From positions 1 to 5,226 of the forward strand of contig JAAEEL010000070.1 in NCBI GenBank assembly GCA_013415795.1: 5,226 nucleotides of DNA, written 5' to 3'. Below the pieces are notes generated by a model. It did not search any database. It was given only the letters and a program-made list of their open reading frames with translations, and was not told the DNA's origin. Below, one piece after another: positions 1-4,600 of this stretch. Position 1 is the first letter of the stretch. Every line of letters starts with the position of its first letter. Made by a program: the position numbers and the translations under genes. This DNA comes from Methanocellales archaeon. Its GTDB lineage: Archaea > Halobacteriota > UBA148.

Positions 1-183
1 CTCTTTATCGCCTATGTAAACGGTTGATCCGTCATCAAGATCAGACAAGCCAACACTTCCAACACTGTGGTCAGACATGTTACTGAGTATCTTAGCTATT
101 AACTCCTGCATGAGCACTCCTCCGGAACCATGCGCAAGAACAACAGTTTTTTCAGAAATGTCGGCAGCCTCATCTATGGACAT
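1..183 (-). CDS. hypE: HypE, carbamoyl dehydratase, N-terminal 61 codons (partial)
   Basis: HypE takes the carbamoyl group that HypF places on its C-terminal cysteine and dehydrates it, using ATP, to a thiocyanate that becomes the CN ligand of the hydrogenase iron. Only the first 61 residues are in the window; the frame is open to the left edge. The visible part shows the family's opening: a strand followed by LAHGSGG (residues 16-22), MQELI (25-29) and the acidic LSDLDDGS segment (46-53), which in this PurM-like ATPase superfamily lies near the nucleotide site. The start at 183 is supported by GAGGAG seven bases upstream, inside the end of hypB. The gene overlaps hypB by 14 nt, so translation is probably coupled. 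The catalytic C-terminal cysteine lies outside the window. Assignment is by recalled family motifs and by position in a hyp operon. Confidence 0.9.
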   Translation of the reverse strand, partial: MSIDEAADISEKTVVLAHGSGGVLMQELIAKILSNMSDHSVGSVGLSDLDDGSTVYIGDKE

Positions 184-832
184 CTGTACTCTCCTCAATG
201 TACTCAATCCACCTATCGATGCTTTCTCCGATATTCTTGCTCGTTTTAATGGCTTTGATGGATGGATTCATTCTGAGCGCATCAGAGACCATCTTATCCG
301 CATCCGCTCCTACCGCCTCGGAGATGTCCACCTTATTCACGATCGCTAAGTCGCAGGTCTTGAAGATCATGGGATGTTTTATAACTATGTCATCGCCTTC
401 GCTGACGCTGACAATTACGACACGTTTAAATTCTCCAAGCAGATAATCCGTCGGACAGATCAAATTGCCAACGTTTTCTATGAATAAAATATCCAAATCG
501 TCCAATGGCAACTGATCCAAGGAATTTTCAATTAGATGAGCATCCAGATGGCACTCTTTCCCAGTATTCATAGCAATCACCGGAACATCATACCGCTTAA
601 AACGGTCTGCATCAATGTCTGCAACGATGTCCCCCGCAATCACACCTATACGATACTTTTCGCTGAGTCTCTCGATGGCCAATTCTATCAATGTCGTTTT
701 TCCTGAACCAATAGCTCCCATGATGTTAAAGGCAATAATTCCAAAATCATTCAATAATCGATTATTTCGCAGGGCGATTTCTTCGTTTGCTTTCAAAACA
801 TCATGTACCACTTCAACTTCGATCTCACACAT
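170..832 (-). CDS. hypB: HypB, nickel-insertion GTPase
   Basis: HypB is a cytoplasmic SIMIBI-class GTPase that works with HypA to deliver nickel to the hydrogenase large subunit. Counting from the ATG at 832, the 220-residue protein has the Walker A loop GAIGSGKT (39-46), GDIVADIDADR (68-78), NTGKECHLDAHL (89-100) with Cys94/His95, ENVGNLICPTD (119-129) with Cys126, and NKVD (166-169) for guanine specificity. Cys94, His95 and Cys126 correspond to the metal site at the GTP-driven dimer interface in archaeal HypB. There is no N-terminal CxxCGC motif or His-rich run, so this is the short archaeal form. Start: an in-frame ATG at 838 and TTG at 847 are alternatives; 832 (MCEIEVEV) gives the usual archaeal length and an 8-nt overlap with hypA. 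No strong Shine-Dalgarno is visible, consistent with coupling to hypA. Confidence 0.96.
   Translation of the reverse strand: MCEIEVEVVHDVLKANEEIALRNNRLLNDFGIIAFNIMGAIGSGKTTLIELAIERLSEKYRIGVIAGDIVADIDADRFKRYDVPVIAMNTGKECHLDAHLIENSLDQLPLDDLDILFIENVGNLICPTDYLLGEFKRVVIVSVSEGDDIVIKHPMIFKTCDLAIVNKVDISEAVGADADKMVSDALRMNPSIKAIKTSKNIGESIDRWIEYIEESTDVHR
191..196 (-). promoter_or_regulatory. Shine-Dalgarno of hypE
   Basis: On the minus strand GAGGAG lies seven bases before the hypE ATG and inside the hypB coding region. It is the clearest ribosome binding site in the operon and fixes the hypE start at 183. Confidence 0.7.
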
Positions 833-1208
833 AATCATCCAACTCAATTTTTATGTTTCTAACGTTTATCTCTTTGCCAGAAATAAGACTTGGAACGGGA
901 TTTCCGCATCCAGGACATCCCATACTAAATGCAAAATCAGATATAAGGAGACGTCGATTATCGTCCAAAACGCCTTCGTACCCACATTTACATTTTACCT
1001 TAGGGGGTTTGACAATAAGATTTATCTTTGCATCCTCCATCAGGCTACCCTTGACCATGATTTCAAGGCAAAAGATCAGTTGATCATGATTTATATGAGT
1101 TAGCTCGCCCAACTCCAAATCTACAGAAGTTACTTTTTTAGCATCGTTTTTAATAGCTGTTTTCAATATAACCTCATAGATTTCCGTCGCCACGCTATAC
1201 TCATGCAT
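825..1208 (-). CDS. hypA: HypA, nickel metallochaperone
   Basis: HypA binds nickel through its N-terminal MHE and hands it to the hydrogenase large subunit together with HypB. The 127-residue product starts MHEYSVATEIYEVIL, the family's signature N-terminus (His2 is the nickel ligand, Glu3 conserved), and carries LELGELTHIN (31-40), a standard HypA segment. The structural zinc site is Cys73, Cys75, Cys98 and Cys101. The second pair is a normal CxxC (CPGC), but the first is CxC (CKCGYEG), one residue shorter than the common CxxC. The start at 1208 is chosen because MHE is essential; the frame is open further upstream to 1364, but that stretch overlaps hypC and matches nothing in HypA. It overlaps hypC by 8 nt (ATGCATGA) and hypB by 8 nt, and has no clear Shine-Dalgarno, so translation is probably coupled. 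Confidence 0.95.
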   Translation of the reverse strand: MHEYSVATEIYEVILKTAIKNDAKKVTSVDLELGELTHINHDQLIFCLEIMVKGSLMEDAKINLIVKPPKVKCKCGYEGVLDDNRRLLISDFAFSMGCPGCGNPVPSLISGKEINVRNIKIELDDYV

Positions 1209-1497
1209 TAATATCGTATCCAAAACCTTTTTTTCTAGATGCGAGTTGCTCCTCCGTAATATCCTTTTCCACCGCATCAGCGTACTCATGAAATAATTGA
1301 AGGGTTTCCTCTCCCTCTTCGGGAGACATGACCCGGATTGCATAGCCGACGTGCACCAATGCATAATAACCTATATTGCTCTCATCTACATCAACAAGGT
1401 CCAATCTCACTTCCTGCTTGAGGCTACCAAAATCAACTATTGCAACCTTTTCATCTCTGTCTATCTTTACTATTTTTCCTGGGACTGCAAGGCACAT
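1201..1497 (-). CDS. hypC: HypC, hydrogenase maturation chaperone
   Basis: HypC is a small OB-fold chaperone that, with HypD, carries the Fe(CN)2CO unit and then binds the hydrogenase large-subunit precursor. The 98-residue protein opens with MCLAVPGKIV, whose Cys2 is the essential iron-unit ligand once Met1 is removed, and contains ALVHVGYAI (46-54) with the conserved His49. The C-terminal 30 residues are charged and helical, within the normal size range for the family. GAGGT ends six bases before the ATG, on the edge of an inverted repeat (1506-1523). It is the first gene of the hypC-hypA-hypB-hypE operon and diverges from hypF. Its usual partner hypD does not follow it here. Confidence 0.97.
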   Translation of the reverse strand: MCLAVPGKIVKIDRDEKVAIVDFGSLKQEVRLDLVDVDESNIGYYALVHVGYAIRVMSPEEGEETLQLFHEYADAVEKDITEEQLASRKKGFGYDINA

Positions 1498-1503
1498 TGA
1501 ATG

Positions 1504-1508
1504 ACCTC
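1504..1508 (-). promoter_or_regulatory. Shine-Dalgarno of hypC
   Basis: GAGGT (minus strand), followed by CAT, lies six bases before the hypC ATG. Three of its bases (GAG) belong to the outer arm of the inverted repeat at 1506-1523, so a hairpin in the mRNA, or a protein bound to that dyad, could cover the ribosome site. Confidence 0.6.
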
Positions 1509-1523
1509 AATTAACTAATTGAG
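1506..1523. promoter_or_regulatory. Perfect inverted repeat, candidate operator of hypC
   Basis: CTCAATTA-AC-TAATTGAG: two perfect 8-bp arms with a 2-bp centre. It starts nine bases upstream of hypC and overlaps that gene's Shine-Dalgarno. This geometry suits a dimeric repressor site, or an mRNA hairpin controlling translation. The regulator is unknown. Confidence 0.45.
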
Positions 1524-1548
1524 TAAGTGTTTATTTTATTTAGTTAAT
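1510..1548. repeat. Long-range inverted repeat spanning the hypC-hypF intergenic region
   Basis: ATTAACTAA (1510-1518) is repeated in inverted orientation as TTAGTTAAT (1540-1548), a perfect 9-bp match with a 21-bp spacer. Its centre, 1529, lies within a few bases of the midpoint between the hypC and hypF start codons. One copy lies in each of the two shorter dyads, which suggests two sites for the same regulator, one per promoter. Confidence 0.45.
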
Positions 1549-1553
1549 AAACA
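1528..1553. promoter_or_regulatory. Inverted repeat and AT-rich core of the divergent hypC/hypF promoters
   Basis: Perfect 8-bp arms TGTTTATT (1528-1535) and AATAAACA (1546-1553) flank a 10-bp AT-rich centre. The block lies about 16-41 bases upstream of the hypF ATG, where a TATA box for a leaderless hypF message would fall. Read on the minus strand, CTAAATAAAA (1543-1534) is a plausible TATA element for hypC with a start site near 1511. Exact TATA positions cannot be assigned from sequence alone. Confidence 0.4.
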
Positions 1554-1568
1554 ATACGATTGACAGAT

Positions 1569-3869
1569 ATGAGCGAAAAAATTCACGTTTATGGTATTAT
1601 ACAAGGTGTAGGATTTCGACCTTTCGTATATAGGATTGCACATGAACATGAATTGAGAGGATACGTACTTAATTTTGGAAATGGTGTTGAGATCTGGGTC
1701 GAAGGTGATAAGAGAGAGATAGACGAAGTCCTTCACGATCTGAATACTGAAAAGCCTCCTCTTTCAAAAATCGACGAGATAATAATTGAAAAGGTACATC
1801 AGAAGGGTTTCGAAGATTTTACGATAAAAAAAAGTAAAAAGAATGTCAGTACCAAATCTTCGATAATTCCCCCAGACGTCGATATTTGCGAGAATTGCCT
1901 TAGCGAGATGTTCAGTAGGAGTGATCGCAGGTATCATTACCCTTTCACCGTTTGCATGAACTGCGGCCCCAGATACACTACAGTATCTTATTTGCCATAT
2001 GATAGGCAAAACACGACGATGATTGATTTCCCCCTTTGTGAAAAATGCAATGAGGAGTACACATCACCCACGGATAGAAGGCATCATGCACAATCAATAT
2101 GTTGCAGTGATTGCGGTCCGAAGATGATGTTATATAATGGTAAAAGATGGTTGGTCCTGGAAAGCCATAGTGATGAAATAATCATCAAAACCGCAAAACT
2201 TCTAAACGAGGGGAGTGTCATTGCAATCAAAGGAATTGGCGGGATACACATAGCGGCAAAAGCCATTGATGATGTATCGTTGCTCCGTCTAAGGAAAAAT
2301 CTTGGAAGGCCTGAGCAACCCTTTGCAGTTATGACCAGAGATATGGAAACTGCAAGGAGTTTCACTTTAGTAAATTCGATCGAAGAAGAACTTCTGACCA
2401 GCAATAGAAAGCCGATAGTAGCTCTGGAAAAAAGCGATAAATTTTATCTTTCCGAATATGTCGCCCCTGGATTGCATAACATCGCCGTGATGTTACCCTA
2501 TACCGGTTTACATCATCTGCTATTCAAAGAACTCGGGGACACAACGTGTGTTATGACCAGTGCAAACCTGCCTGGTAGACCGATGATAAAGAGCAATAAA
2601 GAAGCTTTTGAGAAATTAGATGGAGTCGTAGATTACTATTTGCTCCACAACAGGAGGATAGCAAATCGAACCGATGATTCCGTTGTTAGGGTGATCGGTG
2701 ATAAAACGAGTTTCATCAGGAGATCGAGAGGATATGTTCCAGAACCCATTGAAATGCCTTTTGCCTTTGAGACAGATGTGCTGGGTGTAGGTCCAGAATT
2801 AAATAACACGGTGACTGTTTTGAATGGAGATCAAGCATATGTGTCTCAGTATATAGGAGATACAAAAAAGATAGAGACGCTGGAGTATCACAACGAAGTT
2901 GCAGAGCATATGAAAAGATTGACTGGAATAAATCCCCTTGTGTGGGGTTGCGACCTGCACCCAGGATTTAACACAACCCACCATGCCATGGAAAATGCAA
3001 AAAAAACTATAAAAGTGCAACACCACTATGCACATCTGGTCTCACTCATGGCTGATGCCATGCTTCCCAGAGATGCCAAGATCATGGGAATAGCTGCTGA
3101 TGGCGCGGGTTATGGAACAGACGGGACCGTCTGGGGAGGTGAAATCCTAGAAGTCAGTTATGATGATTTCAGGCGATGTGCTAGCTTGGAAACCCAACCA
3201 ATGCCAGGCGGCGATGCTGCTGCATATTATCCTTCACGCATGGTCCTAGGAATTCTGAGCAAAGTCTTGAGCGATGAAGAATTGGCAAAGATGAAACTGA
3301 GATTTCGACATGAAAATTATAAAGAGGGTCAAATAGTCATCGAGCAGTTAAGGCGAGGTGTCAACGTTATTCCCACAACTAGCACAGGCAGGGTCTTGGA
3401 CGCGATATCCTCGCTATTAGGCATAACACATTATAGGAGCTATGAAGGGGAGCCTGCAATGAAATTGGAGAGCATAGCCAGACATGGGAAGATTCTGGAA
3501 ATACCGCTTAGATTCAAGATAGAACGAGATGGGCATGAAAATAGAACAGTGCTCGATACGACGCAAATCCTATTGAACATTTATGAAAATTTAGATGTTC
3601 ATTCGAGGGCTGACCTTGCATTTTCCGCAGAAGATGCCATTGCAACTGGCCTAGCTGAACTTGCAATAAATGCTGCTGAAAAGCAGGGCATTGGGACTAT
3701 AGGACTCAGTGGAGGTGTTGCATATAACGAACATATGACCACAAGAATGCGAGAGATTGTAGAGTCGAACGATTTCACTTTTATCTTACACAGCAAGATA
3801 CCAACAGGAGACGGTGGAGTATCTCTTGGACAGGCGATTATTGCCAGCCTGAAGGCAGATAAAAAATAG
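1569..3869 (+). CDS. hypF: HypF, carbamoyltransferase for hydrogenase maturation
   Basis: HypF converts carbamoyl phosphate and ATP to carbamoyl-adenylate and transfers the carbamoyl group to the C-terminal cysteine of HypE, starting cyanide-ligand synthesis. All domains are present in order in 766 residues. The acylphosphatase domain (about 4-90) has GVGFRPFVYRIA with Arg17 and a probable catalytic Asn35. Two zinc fingers of exact Cx2Cx18Cx2C form follow (Cys107/110/129/132 and Cys157/160/179/182). The YrdC-like domain (about 205-390) has KGIGGIHIAA, SANLPGRP and RTDDSVVR. The Kae1-like C-terminal domain has VQHHYAHL (483-490, metal ligands His485 and His489 in HxxxH), ADGAGYGTDGTVWGGE (510-525), GLSGGVAYNE (712-721) and GDGGVSLGQ (747-755). 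Start: an in-frame TTG at 1560 would add three residues; ATG 1569 is preferred. No Shine-Dalgarno precedes it, suggesting a leaderless message. Length matches the family, with no sign of damage. Confidence 0.98.
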   Translation: MSEKIHVYGIIQGVGFRPFVYRIAHEHELRGYVLNFGNGVEIWVEGDKREIDEVLHDLNTEKPPLSKIDEIIIEKVHQKGFEDFTIKKSKKNVSTKSSIIPPDVDICENCLSEMFSRSDRRYHYPFTVCMNCGPRYTTVSYLPYDRQNTTMIDFPLCEKCNEEYTSPTDRRHHAQSICCSDCGPKMMLYNGKRWLVLESHSDEIIIKTAKLLNEGSVIAIKGIGGIHIAAKAIDDVSLLRLRKNLGRPEQPFAVMTRDMETARSFTLVNSIEEELLTSNRKPIVALEKSDKFYLSEYVAPGLHNIAVMLPYTGLHHLLFKELGDTTCVMTSANLPGRPMIKSNKEAFEKLDGVVDYYLLHNRRIANRTDDSVVRVIGDKTSFIRRSRGYVPEPIEMPFAFETDVLGVGPELNNTVTVLNGDQAYVSQYIGDTKKIETLEYHNEVAEHMKRLTGINPLVWGCDLHPGFNTTHHAMENAKKTIKVQHHYAHLVSLMADAMLPRDAKIMGIAADGAGYGTDGTVWGGEILEVSYDDFRRCASLETQPMPGGDAAAYYPSRMVLGILSKVLSDEELAKMKLRFRHENYKEGQIVIEQLRRGVNVIPTTSTGRVLDAISSLLGITHYRSYEGEPAMKLESIARHGKILEIPLRFKIERDGHENRTVLDTTQILLNIYENLDVHSRADLAFSAEDAIATGLAELAINAAEKQGIGTIGLSGGVAYNEHMTTRMREIVESNDFTFILHSKIPTGDGGVSLGQAIIASLKADKK

Positions 3870-3910
3870 TGTATAACTGAGCTGAGATTTTAAAGTATCA
3901 ATAAATAATT

Positions 3911-3935
3911 CAGTCTAGATTGCCTTTTATGTTTT
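3911..3935 (+). terminator. Possible 3' end signal of hypF
   Basis: About 40 bases after the hypF stop, a near-palindrome CAGTCTAGATTG (G-U pairing would close its mismatches in RNA) is followed by a T-rich tract, CCTTTTATGTTTT. Archaeal termination mainly needs U-rich stretches, so this is a plausible but weak terminator. Confidence 0.25.
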
Positions 3936-3964
3936 AAATAATCACTAAACCTTCATTTTCTAAT

Positions 3965-3996
3965 ACTTTAGGAGCAGAAATTAGACTTTAGGAGCA
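3965..3996 (+). repeat. 12-bp direct repeat with 20-bp period, upstream of the Tat lipoprotein gene
   Basis: ACTTTAGGAGCA occurs identically at 3965-3976 and 3985-3996, separated by GAAATTAG. The 20-bp period is about two helical turns, so a protein binding both copies would sit on the same face of the DNA. The second copy ends about 31 bases before the candidate TATA box of the gene at 4056, a usual place for an archaeal activator site. The embedded AGGAG is not followed by a start codon at ribosomal spacing. No other copies are seen in the window. Confidence 0.5.
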
Positions 3997-4027
3997 AAGC
4001 TTTCATTACCACAAGTTTGATATATCA

Positions 4028-4035
4028 TTAAATAC
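4028..4035 (+). promoter_or_regulatory. Candidate TATA box of the Tat lipoprotein gene
   Basis: TTAAATAC lies 21-28 bases before the ATG at 4056, the spacing expected of an archaeal TATA box if transcription starts at or near the start codon. No Shine-Dalgarno is present, which agrees with a leaderless message. A 10-bp palindrome, TGATATATCA (4018-4027), abuts it on the upstream side, and its TATATC core is an alternative TATA element. Confidence 0.4.
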
Positions 4036-4039
4036 ATAC

Positions 4040-4053
4040 TTAACAATTGTTAA
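4040..4053. promoter_or_regulatory. Perfect 14-bp palindrome, candidate operator at the start of the lipoprotein gene
   Basis: TTAACAATTGTTAA is fully self-complementary and ends two bases before the ATG at 4056, between the candidate TATA box and the start codon. A regulator bound here would block RNA polymerase at the transcription start, as many archaeal repressors do. Its right half (AATTGTTAATT) resembles the hypC-proximal dyad read on the minus strand (AATTAGTTAATT), differing by one inserted base. Confidence 0.45.
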
Positions 4054-4055
4054 TT

Positions 4056-4421
4056 ATGAATATCGGAAGGCGCGAGTTCCTCAAGTTTATCGCATTTGCA
4101 GGAGCTATAGCAACCATGGGATTTTCAGGATGCGTGTCAACTCCAGAGCCCATGCCAAATCCCACCCCTACAACCACGCCCATACCTACACCGAAACCGC
4201 CTGCATCAGAGCAGACTAAAACCCAGACAACTAAAAGATTTTCTTATGTGGGTACAGAAACCAAACCATGTCCCTTGTGTAATTTCGATATGCAACTACA
4301 AGATGTCTATGGTAAACTGTTTTGGATCTGTCCAATTGATGACTGCGGATATTTTGAGGAAGTAACCGAAGAAGAGATTTTGAGAAAGTATGGTTATACT
4401 GAACAACTCAAATCAAATTAA
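4056..4421 (+). CDS. Tat-type lipoprotein with a single zinc-ribbon/rubredoxin-like module
   Basis: The specific family is not recognised. The 121-residue product begins with a twin-arginine signal: GRREFLKF (4-11), then a hydrophobic stretch to about residue 24 and a lipobox-like FSGC with Cys26, so the mature protein is probably lipid-anchored outside the membrane. Residues 27-50 are a Pro/Thr-rich spacer (repeated TP and PTP). Residues 70-102 form a four-cysteine module: CPLC (72-75), then YGKLFWICPIDDCGYFEE with Cys92 and Cys97. The pattern C-x2-C-x16-C-x4-C with the aromatic GKLFW is reminiscent of zinc ribbons such as those of topoisomerase I, and less so of rubredoxin, whose second knuckle is CPxCG. 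The tail is acidic and helical. Tat export fits a domain that folds around metal in the cytoplasm. ATG 4056 is chosen over TTG 4047 because it places the RR motif normally and follows the promoter-like elements. Metal and role are inference. Confidence 0.8.
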   Translation: MNIGRREFLKFIAFAGAIATMGFSGCVSTPEPMPNPTPTTTPIPTPKPPASEQTKTQTTKRFSYVGTETKPCPLCNFDMQLQDVYGKLFWICPIDDCGYFEEVTEEEILRKYGYTEQLKSN

Positions 4422-4423
4422 AG

Positions 4424-4450
4424 TTGCTGATGAAGCAATATAAAGCAATA
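4424..4450 (+). repeat. Hairpin and 10-bp tandem repeat just after the lipoprotein stop codon
   Basis: Two tandem 10-mers, TGAAGCAATA and TAAAGCAATA (4431-4450), differ at one base. TTGCT (4424-4428), two bases after the stop codon, can pair with AGCAA in either copy (4434-4438 or 4444-4448), giving two mutually exclusive 5-bp hairpins. It may be a 3'-end structure of the message; no U-run follows directly. Confidence 0.35.
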
Positions 4451-4451
4451 A

Positions 4452-4600
4452 CATTGGAAAATAATACCATTTAACCAATGCCACCACCATACCGTATTAT
4501 GCGCCACTACTTCAGTAGCATATTTTTGCATAGTATAGAAGATTTAAGAAATTTTTTGACCTTGCATAAAAGGCTACATGACATTTACCATAATATTGTG
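4452..4600. other. Gene-free AT-rich interval between convergent genes
   Basis: No coding region is supported here. The segment separates the plus-strand lipoprotein gene from the convergent minus-strand gene. It contains a loose inverted repeat, CATTGG (4452-4457) with CCAATG (4475-4480), and several short A- or T-runs that could serve as termination signals from either side. No tRNA or other RNA gene is recognised. Confidence 0.5.
4507..4527 (+). terminator. Possible terminator of the lipoprotein gene
   Basis: CTACT-TC-AGTAG (4507-4518) can form a short stem and is followed by a five-T run at 4523-4527; a second run of six T lies at 4552-4557. The stem is weak, but U-tracts alone can terminate archaeal transcription. 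The lipoprotein stop is about 85 bases upstream. Confidence 0.25.

Noticed and set aside
77..446. Plus-strand open frames over hypE/hypB
   Set aside because: They lie antisense to well-supported hypE and hypB, have no recognisable motifs and no ribosome site; they are frame shadows.
615..1103. Plus-strand open frame of 162 codons over hypB/hypA
   Set aside because: Antisense to two clear genes and with unnatural composition; a shadow of the coding strand.
1209..1364. N-terminal extension of HypA
   Set aside because: The frame is open, but the extension overlaps most of hypC's 3' half and would bury the essential MHE nickel-binding N-terminus.
1560..1568. TTG start for HypF three codons upstream
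   Set aside because: The ATG at 1569 gives the usual short lead into the acylphosphatase domain; the TTG has no Shine-Dalgarno to support it.
3021..3038. HHYAH in HypF as a damaged metal-binding motif
   Set aside because: The metal ligands are the outer histidines of HxxxH (485 and 489), which are kept; Tyr at the middle position should be tolerated.
3969..3996. AGGAG within the direct repeats as ribosome binding sites
   Set aside because: No ATG, GTG or TTG follows either copy at proper spacing with a usable reading frame.
4452..4480. CATTGG/CCAATG inverted repeat as an RNA gene or attachment site
   Set aside because: Only six pairs with a 17-nt loop in AT-rich DNA; no tRNA or known RNA features, and no integrase nearby.
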